Of a DNA stretch of 64,000 bases, positions 1-7,536 are shown in pieces (within the stretch, counting starts at the first letter, position 1; each line of letters opens with the position of its first letter). Origin of the DNA: Planctomycetota bacterium (GTDB lineage Bacteria > Planctomycetota > UBA1135 > GCA-002686595); assembly GCA_016709875.1 (NCBI GenBank), contig JADJLZ010000007.1:186001-250000 (forward strand). The letters are read 5' to 3'. Both the position numbers and the translations under genes were made by a program. The notes under the pieces were generated by a model that ran no database searches, was not told the DNA's origin, and saw only the letters and a list, made by a program, of their open reading frames with translations.

Positions 1-98
1 CCGTGGAAGAGCAGCGCGTGAGCGAGGCGGCCCGCGCGCGCGGCACGCAACAGGCCCTCGACGAGCTCGCGGTGGCCGAGCAGTTCAGCCGAGGACAC
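1..98 (-). CDS. holB: DNA polymerase III delta-prime/AAA+ clamp-loader subunit, N-terminal fragment
   Basis: Only the first 32 codons lie in the window; the gene runs off the left edge. Read from a GTG at 98-96, the protein begins VSSAELLGHRELVEGLLRAA and continues with RAGRLAHALLFHG. That matches the start of HolB/DnaX-type clamp-loader AAA+ domains, where a G-H/Q-x-x-x-x-x-L motif precedes the 'aHAlLFhGP' strand leading into Walker A. The GTG lies inside the last codons of tmk (14-base overlap). A tmk-holB order is common in bacteria and supports the call. The Walker A motif itself is outside the window, so the assignment rests on a short N-terminus plus context. Confidence 0.7.
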   Translation of the reverse strand, partial: MSSAELLGHRELVEGLLRAARAGRLAHALLFH

Positions 99-720
99 GC
101 GCGACCTCCTGATCGAGGGCCGCCGCGACTTGCGCGGGTGCCGCCGCGGCGTCGATGCGTACCAGCCGCGGGTCGAGTTCGGCGTAGCGCGCGTAGCCGC
201 GGGCGACCGCGCGCTGGTAGTCGAGGTCGCGCCGCTCGATGCGGTCGCTCGCCGCGCCGCGGCGCTCCAGCGCACGCTCGAGCGGCAGGTCGAGCCAGAG
301 CACGAGGTCGGGCTCCGGCGAACCGGCCCAGCCGCGCAGCAGCGCGAGCACCGCCTCCTCGCCCAGGCCGCCCGCGACCGCCTGGTAGGCGAAGGTCGAG
401 GGATGGAAGCGCTCGCAGACCACGTGCTCCCCGCGTGCGAGCGCCGGTTCGACGAGCTCCTCGAGCATCTGAGCGCGCGCCGCGGCGAAGAGCAGCGTCT
501 CCGCGCGCGCGCCGATCGGGTGCTCACGCGCGAGCAACAGTTCGCGCAGTCCCTCGCCTAGCGCCGTGCTGCCCGGCTCGCGCAGGTGCTGCACGACCCG
601 GCCGCTCGCAAGCCGCAGGCGCCGCGCGAGCCCATCTGCCTGCGTGCTCTTCCCGCAACCGTCGATGCCGTCGAGCACGAGGAAGCGGCCGCGATCGGAG
701 CTCTGGGCGCGAGGGGCCAT
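85..720 (-). CDS. tmk: Thymidylate kinase (dTMP kinase)
   Basis: Cytosolic kinase that phosphorylates dTMP to dTDP for dTTP synthesis. The 211-residue product starts at the ATG at 720 (MAPRAQSSDRGRFLVLDGID) and has the P-loop DGIDGCGKST at about residues 17-26. It also has the LREPGSTALGE segment (the thymidylate-kinase 'REPGGT' dTMP-binding loop), the CERFHPSTFAYQ helix (the 'DRy..Ss.AYQ' motif) and the DLVLWLDLPLERALER strand-helix. Length is normal for the family. The open frame extends upstream to 891, but that extra 57 residues is low-complexity Arg/Pro sequence antisense to the next gene, so the ATG just before the P-loop is preferred. It is followed directly by the clamp-loader gene and is divergent from the DUF167 gene. 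Confidence 0.95.
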   Translation of the reverse strand: MAPRAQSSDRGRFLVLDGIDGCGKSTQADGLARRLRLASGRVVQHLREPGSTALGEGLRELLLAREHPIGARAETLLFAAARAQMLEELVEPALARGEHVVCERFHPSTFAYQAVAGGLGEEAVLALLRGWAGSPEPDLVLWLDLPLERALERRGAASDRIERRDLDYQRAVARGYARYAELDPRLVRIDAAAAPAQVAAALDQEVARVLG

Positions 721-824
721 GGGCGGAGGATTCTGCGCCGCGCCGGGCGGCGGAGCAACCGCCGGTGCTCGTGGAAGTGCCCGCGCGGATGGTGTAGAAC
801 CGCTGCTCGAAGGGGATCCGCGCC

Positions 825-1151
825 TTGGCCCACGAATTCGAATGCCGGGACGAAGCGCAAGGACGCGCCTGCCGCCTGCGGGTGCGCGCACAACCCGGAG
901 CGCGTCGAGAGGGCCTCGCGGGGACCTGGAACGGCATGCTCAAGCTCGCCGTCAGCGCCCCTCCCGAGGACGGGCGCGCCAACGACAGCCTCGCGCGCCT
1001 GTTGTGCGAGCTGCTCGATCTGCGGCGCAACCAGGTCGCGCTCGTCGCCGGCGAGCGCGCCCGCAACAAGGAGTTCCGCGTCGAGCTCTCGTGTCCCCAG
1101 GTGCGCACGCGCCTGGCGGAACGGCTCGACCCGGACACGAAAAATCCATGA
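825..1151 (+). CDS. DUF167/YggU-family protein
   Basis: A 108-residue cytosolic protein of the DUF167 (YggU/UPF0235) family, whose biochemical role is not established. Family hallmarks are visible: RVRAQPGARREGLAG, then LKLAVSAPPEDGRANDSLARLL (the conserved 'v.A.P.dGkAN..L...La' block), then QVALVAGERARNKEFRVE (the 'v.l..G..sR.K.v.i' strand). The start is a TTG at 825 with an AGGGGA ribosome-binding-like stretch about 8 bases upstream. The stop overlaps the ATG of the downstream phosphorylase gene (ATGA at 1148-1151), so the two are probably translationally coupled. The length matches the family. Confidence 0.88.
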   Translation: MAHEFECRDEAQGRACRLRVRAQPGARREGLAGTWNGMLKLAVSAPPEDGRANDSLARLLCELLDLRRNQVALVAGERARNKEFRVELSCPQVRTRLAERLDPDTKNP

Positions 1152-2026
1152 AGGACTGCCCGCTCGATCGTTCCGTCGAAGCCACGCTGGGCGAGCTCGC
1201 CGAGCGCGGCATCGCAGCGCCGCACGCGCTCTTCCTGCTCGGCACGGGCGCCGGACTGCTGCCGCAGAAATTGCGCCAGGGCGGTGCGCTGCCGCTGCGC
1301 GAGCTCGAGTCCGCGCCGCGCGCGTGGCGCGAGCTCGAGCTCTTCCACGGTGAGCTCGCCGGCGTACCCGTGTGGATCCTCGAGGACGCGCCCGGCGCGC
1401 CCGAGCTCGGCAATACGCTGCCCGCCGACGAGCCGGCGTGGGTCGCGGGCTGGCCCTGCTGGCTCGCCGCCTCGGCCGGCGCGAGCGTGTGCGTGCACAC
1501 CTCGGCGGGTCCGGCGCTCCCCCTCGCCGAAGTCGGCGCAGCCGAGCCGGGGATGATCGCGATCGTGCGCGACCACCTGAACCTCTCGGGGCGCACGCCG
1601 CTCGTCGGGCTCTCGGAGTCCCGCTTGGGCCCGCTCTTCCCCGACCAATCGCGCCTGCACCACGAGGAACTGCGCAAGCTCGCGCTCGCGCGCGCGCGCA
1701 AGCTCGGTCTGCCCTGCTGCGAGGCCGTCGTCGCCTGCGTCGGGGGCCCCGCGCTCGAGACGCCCGCCGAACGGCGCTACTGGGCGCGCGCCGGCGCGGA
1801 CGTCGCCGTGCAGGAACTCGTCCACACGCTGCACGCTTGTGCGCACGCCGGCCTCTCCGTGCTCGAACTCGTGGCCGTCACCGACCGCGGCGAATCGGTG
1901 CAGGACATGGCTGGACTCGTCGCACAGTCGCTCGCGATCGCGCCGGGCCTCGAGGACCTGCTCTTCGAGCTCGCGCCCGCGATCGGCGCCGCAGCGGCCG
2001 CGCTGGGGATCGAGGAGCGGGCCTGA
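1148..2026 (+). CDS. Divergent purine nucleoside phosphorylase family protein
   Basis: A 292-residue member of the trimeric (PNP/MTAP-type) nucleoside phosphorylase family. Recognisable blocks are the N-terminal phosphate-loop-like LGTGAGLL (residues 31-38), IAIVRDHLNLSGRTPL (138-152, the 'I.DHIN..G.NPL' motif), GGPALETPAE (199-208, the 'GPs.ETpAE' motif) and GADVAVQELVHTLHACAHAGL (217-236). Active-site positions depart from the classical enzyme. The Asn of the 'SLITN' purine-recognition motif is Asp246 (AVTD). The Met-Ser of 'GMSTVP' is Gln222-Glu223. The 'GRFH' phosphate/ribose loop is not recognisable. It starts at the ATG at 1148, overlapping DUF167, and ends 10 bases before purN, so it sits in a purine-related operon. 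A phosphorylase of altered specificity, or a catalytically drifted homologue, are both possible. Confidence 0.78.
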   Translation: MKDCPLDRSVEATLGELAERGIAAPHALFLLGTGAGLLPQKLRQGGALPLRELESAPRAWRELELFHGELAGVPVWILEDAPGAPELGNTLPADEPAWVAGWPCWLAASAGASVCVHTSAGPALPLAEVGAAEPGMIAIVRDHLNLSGRTPLVGLSESRLGPLFPDQSRLHHEELRKLALARARKLGLPCCEAVVACVGGPALETPAERRYWARAGADVAVQELVHTLHACAHAGLSVLELVAVTDRGESVQDMAGLVAQSLAIAPGLEDLLFELAPAIGAAAAALGIEERA

Positions 2027-2036
2027 GGCGCGCGCG

Positions 2037-2630
2037 ATGACGCCCAAGCCCCGCATCGCGGTCTTCGTCTCGGGCTCGGGCCGCAGCCTGGAGAACCTCG
2101 CCGAGCGCATCGGCACCGGTGAGCTCCAGGCGCAGCTCGCGCTGGTCGTCTCGAGCCATCCCAAGGCCTTCGCGCTCGAGCGCGCGCAGCGCCTTTCGAT
2201 CCCCGCACTCGTCGTCGATCCCGCTCGCGCGCTCTCCCCCGTCGAATTCTCGCGCGAGGCCTTTGCCGCGGCACACGCGGCGGGCGCCGAACTGGTCGTG
2301 CTGGCCGGATTCCTGCGCCTGCTGGTGATCCCAGAGGAGTGGATCGGCCGCGTGCTCAACATCCACCCCTCGCTGCTGCCCAAGTACGGCGGCAAGGGCT
2401 TCTACGGCGACAAGGTGCACGCGGCCGTGCTCGCGGCGGGCGAACACGAGACGGGCTGCACGGTGCACTACGTCACCAACGAGTACGACAAGGGACCGGT
2501 GCTGTTGCAGCAGAAGGTAGCGGTGAGCGCGGGCGACGACGTGCACGCGCTCGCCACGCGCGTCTTCGAAGCCGAGAAGGAAGCCTTGCCCGCGGCGATC
2601 CGCGAGCACTTCGAGCGCGCCGCGCGCTAG
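2037..2630 (+). CDS. purN: Phosphoribosylglycinamide formyltransferase (GAR transformylase)
   Basis: A 197-residue PurN enzyme that transfers the formyl group of 10-formyl-tetrahydrofolate to GAR, the third step of purine synthesis. The N-terminal FVSGSGRSLENLAERI is the GAR-phosphate loop ('SG.GSNLq'). LNIHPSLLPKYGGKGFYG carries the catalytic Asn and His of the 'NIHPSLLP' motif. GCTVHYVTNEYDKGPVLLQQ carries the catalytic Asp ('vD.GpiI.Q'). Length and domain order are normal. The ATG at 2037 is chosen because it begins directly before the first beta strand; the longer upstream frame overlaps the phosphorylase gene and is not protein-like. It is last in the DUF167-phosphorylase-purN operon and converges on the reverse-strand gene that follows after 9 bases. 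Confidence 0.95.
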   Translation: MTPKPRIAVFVSGSGRSLENLAERIGTGELQAQLALVVSSHPKAFALERAQRLSIPALVVDPARALSPVEFSREAFAAAHAAGAELVVLAGFLRLLVIPEEWIGRVLNIHPSLLPKYGGKGFYGDKVHAAVLAAGEHETGCTVHYVTNEYDKGPVLLQQKVAVSAGDDVHALATRVFEAEKEALPAAIREHFERAAR

Positions 2631-2639
2631 CGACCCGCG

Positions 2640-4145
2640 CTACTTGCCCTTCGCGAGCCAGCCCAGGTAGCGCCACTCGAGGCTGTCGACCGAGCCGTTC
2701 TTGCTCGAGAGCGGCACGCCGTAGATCTCGAGCACGACGTCCTCGAAGGTCTTCGACTCGTCGCGCGCGGCGAGCGCCTTCATCAGCTGCTTCCACTTCA
2801 CCGCGCTGGGAGCCGCGCCCGCCTTGTCGCCCATCGTCTCCAGGTACCACGCGAAGCCGCTGCGGTAGGCGCGGAAGAACTCCTTGTAGTCGGCGATGAT
2901 GTCCTGCGAGGGGTAGGCCTTGTCCCCGGCGGCCTTGCCGAAGAAGGGGGCGCACACCAGTCCCTTGCTGGTCATGTCCTCGGACACGAGCAGGAAGTGC
3001 GCGTCCTTGTCCTTGGCGACGATCGGATCCAGATCCGCGGGCTTCTCGTGCAGCATCTGCTTCTGCGCCTGCTTCTGGCCGTTGCGCAGCGCCTTGGCGT
3101 AGTGGTCCTTGCCCATCCCCTCGTGCCACTGGTTCTTGGCGACGCCGTCGAAGGGTGCCGCGGGAATGGCCGGCAGCGTGCCGCCGTTGGGATCGCCGCC
3201 GGGCACGAACTTCTCGTAGGGCTGCGTCCGCGCGCCGGTGGTGCCGCGGCCGCCGTCGCCCTCGAGCGCGTTGCAGCTGCCGCACACCTCGATGGCCATG
3301 TTCATCGCCATCGCCTGCTGCAGGTGCAGCGCGTCGTTGTCGCCGTAGTACATCCACAGGAGCGCCAGCGTCGCCTGCTGCACCGCGTGTTCGAGCTTGC
3401 CCGTCGGCTCGAACTTGTTCATCGGCATGCAGGTCTTGAATTCCTTGTCGTAGACCCAGGGCGGGTACTCGAGCGCGACGACGAAGTTCCACTCGAGCCA
3501 GAACGTGGTCCACATGGTGGCGTCGGCAGTCCACAGCTGCGCCTGCTGCGTCGAATCGACGAGCCCCGTGTAGCCGAGCAGTTCCACGAAATCGCGCCGG
3601 GTGGGCGCAAAGAGGATCGAGAGCGGCGCACCGTTCTTGGGCGCCAGGCCGAGCGCGTCGGGATGGCAGAGCGTGTCGCGCAGGTGTTCCGCGGCGGTTT
3701 TCTGGGCCTCGCTGGCAGCAAAGAGCGTGAACAGGCTCTTGTCCGTGGCGCTCTCGACCTTGGCGAGGGCCGCGGGTTTCCAGGTCTTCAGCCAAGCCTT
3801 GAGCGTTTCGATGTCCGCCAGCGGAGCGGCGGTGGCCGGTTCGCCCTTCGCGAGCCACTCGATCCACGTGCGCTCGGTGTCGAGCAGCGCACCCGCGAGC
3901 GCGCGCAGGTCCTCGACCCCGCCCTTCTGCGAGAGCGCCCAGGCCGGGTAGGCGATGTCGAAGAGGCCCAGTTGCAGGCGCGCGCAGTGATCGGCGAGCA
4001 GCTTGTCCGCGGGCGCGTCCGCCGCGCTCGCGGCGTGCAGGCGCTCCTTCAAGAAGCCCTGCCCGAGCGCGGCGTAGTCGGGGTGATCCTCGTCCGAGAG
4101 GGGCAGGAACGAGGGGGCGAGGGCGAGGGCGAGGGTGGCGATCAC
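2640..4145 (-). CDS. Secreted protein of unknown function, paralogue of the 18.6 kb gene
   Basis: A 501-residue protein I cannot assign to a named family. It starts at a GTG (4145) that overlaps the stop of mrfB as GTGA. It has a short hydrophobic N-terminus (IATLALALAPSFLPL) that looks like a signal peptide or anchor. The body is mostly helical in appearance. It shares a set of conserved blocks with the 473-residue protein at 18567-19988: PTRRDFVELLGYTGL (there PSRKDFVEFLCYAGW), a W-rich segment followed by ALEYPPW (there TLEYSVA), CAPFFGKAAGDKAYP (there PAPFFGSAAGEKNVP), then YKEFFRAYRSGFAWYLET (there FAESMRAYKSAFLYYLQT) and a C-terminal S-L-E-x-R-x-L-x-W-L ending. It is probably exported; function unknown. 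Confidence 0.8.
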   Translation of the reverse strand: MIATLALALAPSFLPLSDEDHPDYAALGQGFLKERLHAASAADAPADKLLADHCARLQLGLFDIAYPAWALSQKGGVEDLRALAGALLDTERTWIEWLAKGEPATAAPLADIETLKAWLKTWKPAALAKVESATDKSLFTLFAASEAQKTAAEHLRDTLCHPDALGLAPKNGAPLSILFAPTRRDFVELLGYTGLVDSTQQAQLWTADATMWTTFWLEWNFVVALEYPPWVYDKEFKTCMPMNKFEPTGKLEHAVQQATLALLWMYYGDNDALHLQQAMAMNMAIEVCGSCNALEGDGGRGTTGARTQPYEKFVPGGDPNGGTLPAIPAAPFDGVAKNQWHEGMGKDHYAKALRNGQKQAQKQMLHEKPADLDPIVAKDKDAHFLLVSEDMTSKGLVCAPFFGKAAGDKAYPSQDIIADYKEFFRAYRSGFAWYLETMGDKAGAAPSAVKWKQLMKALAARDESKTFEDVVLEIYGVPLSSKNGSVDSLEWRYLGWLAKGK

Positions 4146-4996
4146 GGCAGGGTCTCCTCGGAGGAAGCGCGGGGGGCGGACGGCGACGGTAACTCCCTAC
4201 CGAGGTGCGCGAGGAGGGTCACGAGGCTCTTCACGTCGTCAAGGTTGTGTTGGAAGACCCCCTCGAGCCGATGCGGACGCCCGTGGAGGAAGTCGAACCA
4301 GGCCGCGGGCGCGAAGGACCCCGGCAGGTCGTCCTCGCGCTCGACTCCGCACAGCTGGGACTCGAGCGTGCGCAGACGGCAGTCGCCGAAGTGGCCGCGG
4401 TAGCGCCGCCGCAGCGGCCAGTACAGATCCAGGTGGGGCTTCTCCGCAAAAGGCGGCTCGATGCCGTGCATGCGCATCTTGTCCTCGAGTCGGTGCCTGT
4501 CGAAGGACTTGCCGAAGAAGCTGACCACGTAGGCGGCCGCGCGGATGCGCTCGGCGACGTGCGCGAGCAGCGCCTGTTCTTGCGCCGGTTCGGGCAGGAA
4601 GCCCTGCCAGACCTCGAAGCGGCCGGCTTCGAACGCGCCCAGGCCGACGAGCCAGACGTAGGTGCCGCTGCCGCCCGAAAGGCCCGTGGTCTCGGTGTCT
4701 AGGTACAGCGCGTGCGCGGGATCGAGGTCGGCGATGCGCTCGTCGCGCGCCTCGCGCGCGAGCAGCGCGCGGTCGGCGGAGAGCGCGTCGCAGAGCACCA
4801 GCCCGCCGTGGCGCTCTGCGGCCGTGCGGCGCGCGAGCACCGTGCCCTCCTGTACGAGACGTTCGGGCGGGATCGCGACCGGCACACGCGCCGCGCGGCG
4901 CGCGAGCCGTTCGCGCACGCTCGAGGCGGGCGGCGGGCTGGCGCGCTCGTCCTCCCGGCGCAGGCGCGCCAAGCGTTCGCGCAGGCTCTCGCTCAC
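4142..4996 (-). CDS. mrfB: YprB/MrfB-like DEDD exonuclease (RNase H-fold)
   Basis: A 284-residue RNase H-like nuclease of the YprB family. Bacillus MrfB is the exonuclease partner of helicase MrfA in a UvrABC-independent nucleotide-excision pathway for mitomycin-type damage. Visible catalytic signatures are LYLDTETTGL (Asp-x-Glu of the DEDD nucleases), VVSFFGKSFDRHRLEDKM (the 'fNGksFD.p.L' motif) and QHNLDDVKSL (the 'HN..D..sL' motif). The start is the GTG at 4996 (VSESLRERLARLRRED), overlapping the mrfA stop as GTGA; the longer open frame up to 6085 is antisense-like sequence inside mrfA. The N-terminal ~75 residues are Arg-rich and look disordered. The GTGA coupling to mrfA strongly supports the pair. 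Confidence 0.88.
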   Translation of the reverse strand: MSESLRERLARLRREDERASPPPASSVRERLARRAARVPVAIPPERLVQEGTVLARRTAAERHGGLVLCDALSADRALLAREARDERIADLDPAHALYLDTETTGLSGGSGTYVWLVGLGAFEAGRFEVWQGFLPEPAQEQALLAHVAERIRAAAYVVSFFGKSFDRHRLEDKMRMHGIEPPFAEKPHLDLYWPLRRRYRGHFGDCRLRTLESQLCGVEREDDLPGSFAPAAWFDFLHGRPHRLEGVFQHNLDDVKSLVTLLAHLGRELPSPSAPRASSEETLP

Positions 4997-7452
4997 GCGG
5001 GTGCCTCGGCATTCTCGGCCGTCTCGGCCTGGGAGTTCGCGTCCCCGGCGAGTTCGCGCGGCGCGAGCGTCGGACCCGCGAGCAGGTGCTCCAGCAAGCG
5101 CCGCGCGGTCTCCTTGCCGAGCGCGCCGACCTCCTCGAGCGGGCCAACGCAGGCGGGGCAACCGTGCGTGCAGGCGCAGCGCACGATCACTTCGAGCGCC
5201 GCGCCGAGCAGCTCGCGGTGCGAGCGGAAGAGGATCTCCGACAGACCGACGCCGCCCTGCACCGCGTCGTAGAGGAAGATCGCGGGCTTGCGGAAGTGCG
5301 GCGAGCGCACCTGGGTCGAGAGGCCCAGGTCGCGCGGCTGGCAGGAGAGCACGAGCGGCGCGACGCGGCGCAGCAGCATGCCCAGGCCGCGCCAGGCGGC
5401 GCCGCGGTCGCCCCCCATCAAGCCCAGATCGGCGGCGCTCGGCTCCGAGAGCGTCAGCACGAAGGCCTCGCTGTCGAGCTCCTCCGCGGGCAGATGGATG
5501 TCCTCGGCGCCGACGTTCTCGCGCGTGTAGAAGCGGATCTTCTTGTACTGCGTCGCAAGCGTGGTGACGTGTACCTCGCCGCGCCAGATCGACCAGTCCT
5601 CGGCCGTCCCGCCATCGGGCTCGGGCTGCGTGCGATCGCGCGCCGCGCGCTCCTCGAGGCGCAGGACGCGCACGTCGACGTCCACCTCGGCCTCGGTGAA
5701 GTAGTCGCTCTCGACCGCACGTGCGTAGGCACGGCGGTTCTTGTGGTCGAAGGTCTCGATCTTCCAGGTCTCGCCTTCGACCTGGTAGATCGCCCCCTGG
5801 TGCACGGTCGTGATCGAGGCCGCGCGGTCGATCTCGCCGATCGCCTTCTTGGTCGAGGCGTCGAGCACAAGCACGTTGTCGGGGTCCTCGCCGCCGAGGT
5901 TGACGTCCTGCGCGGGGTAGGCGTCCGCCATCCACCACCAGGTCCCCTCGCGCTTCGTGAGGAAGCGCGACTCCTCGGCCAGGTAGTCGAGCACCGCCGC
6001 GGCGTCGCGCGCGCGGCCGAAGCCCGCGTCCGAACCGATCTCGCCGTCGGCATCCGCGCGGAAGGGCAGCTCGAAGGCCGCGCACTTCAACTGCTCGGAG
6101 AGGATCACCAGGTTGTCAGGGTCCAGCCCGAGTTTCTCCTGCGGCGTGCCGAAGAGCTGCTCGGGGTGGTGCGCGAGGTACTGGTCCACCGGATCCGAGC
6201 GCGCGATCAGCACCGCCAGCGAGGGCTTCTGTCGCCGGCCGACGCGGCCCGCGCGCTGCCAGAACGAGGCCTGTGAGCCGGGGTAGCCGACGAGCACCGC
6301 GACGTCGAGCGCGCCGATGTCGATGCCCAGTTCGAGCGCGTTGGTCGAGACGACGACCTTGACCTTGCCCGTGCGCAATCCGACCTCGATCTCGCGCCGC
6401 AGGTCGGGCAGGTAGCCGCCGCGGTAGCCGCGGATCTCCTCGGGCGCGAGCCCCAGCGCTGGCGCGGCCTCCTTCAGGTAGCGCGTGAGCACCTCGACCG
6501 CGGTGCGTCGCTGACAGAAGAAGATCGTCTGGTGTCCGGGTCCGCAGAGCTTGCGCGCGAGCTCGCGCGCCTCCTCGAGCGCGCTCGAGCGCAGCCCCGC
6601 GACCGCGTTCAAGAGCGGCGGGTTGTAGACGCCGAAGGTGCGCATCCCCGAGGGCGAAGCGTCCTCGGAGATCACGCGCACCGGCCGGCCGACGAGGCGC
6701 TCGGCGTGCGCGCCCGGCTCGCTGAGCGTCGCTGAACACAGCAGGAAGCGCGGGTTGCTGCCGTAGTGCCGCGCGATGCGTACGAGTCGGCGCAGCACGT
6801 TCGCGACGCTCGAACCGAACACGCCCGAGAGCGTGTGCACCTCGTCGATCACGACGAACGCGAGGTCGCGGAAGAGCTCGCTCCATTTGGCATGGTTGGG
6901 AAGGATCCCCGCGTGCAGCATCCAAGGGTTCGTGAGCACGAGGTGGCCACGGTCGCGCAGCGTGCGGCGCACCGAGGGCGGCGTGTCGCCGTCGTAGGTG
7001 CAGGCGTGCCAGTCCTCGCCCAGCTGTTCGACCTCTTGCGTGAGCACGGCGGACTGGTCCTGGCCGAGCGCCTTGGTGGGAAAGAGGAACAGCGAGCGCG
7101 CGCGGCCCTGCGTCTGGAGCAGGCGCTGCAGCACGGGCAGCGTGTAGCAGAGCGTCTTGCCCGACGCGGTCGGTGTCGCAACGAGCACGTCCTCGCCCGC
7201 GAGCGCGGCGCGCACGAAGCGCGCCTGGTGCTCGTAGAGCTCGCTCATCCCGCGCGCGCGACACATCGCGACGAGGCGCGGGTCGATGCCCTCGGGGAAG
7301 GGTTCGACGCGCGCGACGCGCGGCGGCACGACTTGCCAGCGCTCGAAGCGCGTGCGCCAGCGCGCCTCCGATTGCAGCGCGCGCACGAGCTCGCCGAGAT
7401 CCTGCGCCCCGCGCGCACGCCGCGCGCCGCCCTTCCTTGCATCACCGCTCAA
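4993..7452 (-). CDS. mrfA: DEAD/H-box helicase with DUF1998 zinc-cluster domain, YprA/MrfA type
   Basis: An 819-residue superfamily-2 helicase of the YprA/MrfA class. Motifs in order: YEHQ Q-motif-like region (residues 73-76), Walker A ATPTASGKT (92-100), FPTKALGQDQ (Ia), TNPWMLH (Ib), VIDEVHTLSG (DEVH motif II), LLCSATL (III), STNALELGIDIG (V) and QRAGRVGRR (VI). The C-terminal DUF1998 region carries four clustered cysteines in RCACTHGCPACVGP, the metal-binding signature of MrfA. The start is a TTG at 7452 preceded by GGGGGA. A TTGCGG-N17-TAACAT promoter lies about 45 bases upstream. It is followed by mrfB through a GTGA overlap. The predicted role is unwinding at damaged DNA with MrfB degrading the strand. 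Confidence 0.92.
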   Translation of the reverse strand: MSGDARKGGARRARGAQDLGELVRALQSEARWRTRFERWQVVPPRVARVEPFPEGIDPRLVAMCRARGMSELYEHQARFVRAALAGEDVLVATPTASGKTLCYTLPVLQRLLQTQGRARSLFLFPTKALGQDQSAVLTQEVEQLGEDWHACTYDGDTPPSVRRTLRDRGHLVLTNPWMLHAGILPNHAKWSELFRDLAFVVIDEVHTLSGVFGSSVANVLRRLVRIARHYGSNPRFLLCSATLSEPGAHAERLVGRPVRVISEDASPSGMRTFGVYNPPLLNAVAGLRSSALEEARELARKLCGPGHQTIFFCQRRTAVEVLTRYLKEAAPALGLAPEEIRGYRGGYLPDLRREIEVGLRTGKVKVVVSTNALELGIDIGALDVAVLVGYPGSQASFWQRAGRVGRRQKPSLAVLIARSDPVDQYLAHHPEQLFGTPQEKLGLDPDNLVILSEQLKCAAFELPFRADADGEIGSDAGFGRARDAAAVLDYLAEESRFLTKREGTWWWMADAYPAQDVNLGGEDPDNVLVLDASTKKAIGEIDRAASITTVHQGAIYQVEGETWKIETFDHKNRRAYARAVESDYFTEAEVDVDVRVLRLEERAARDRTQPEPDGGTAEDWSIWRGEVHVTTLATQYKKIRFYTRENVGAEDIHLPAEELDSEAFVLTLSEPSAADLGLMGGDRGAAWRGLGMLLRRVAPLVLSCQPRDLGLSTQVRSPHFRKPAIFLYDAVQGGVGLSEILFRSHRELLGAALEVIVRCACTHGCPACVGPLEEVGALGKETARRLLEHLLAGPTLAPRELAGDANSQAETAENAEAPA

Positions 7453-7500
7453 TCGAGTTCCCCCGCTGCAACCCGCCGCCCCGCGCGGCCGGTTAGGCAG

Positions 7501-7529
7501 ATGTTAGGGTTCCCGCCTCGCAGCCGCAA
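7501..7529 (-). promoter_or_regulatory. Sigma-70-type promoter for mrfAB
   Basis: On the reverse strand there is TTGCGG (7529-7524), a 17-base spacer, then TAACAT (7506-7501). Transcription would start near 7494, giving a leader of about 42 bases to the TTG start of mrfA at 7452. The elements match the -35/-10 pattern well and sit in the 84-base gap between two reverse-strand genes, so mrfAB can be expressed separately from the DUF4340 operon. No LexA-like operator is evident. Confidence 0.55.
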
Positions 7530-7536
7530 GCCTCTC

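Noticed and set aside
524..2395. Reverse open frame of 623 codons across DUF167, phosphorylase and purN
   Set aside because: It is antisense to three well-supported genes and shows no motifs.
4118..4140. GCGAGGGCGAGG tandem repeat
   Set aside because: It encodes the Ala/Leu signal region of the secreted protein and is only a short codon repeat.
4142..6085. A 647-residue MrfA-MrfB fusion read from a longer open frame
   Set aside because: The N-terminal ~360 residues are an out-of-frame Arg-rich shadow of mrfA; the GTGA overlap at 4993-4996 gives two normal genes.
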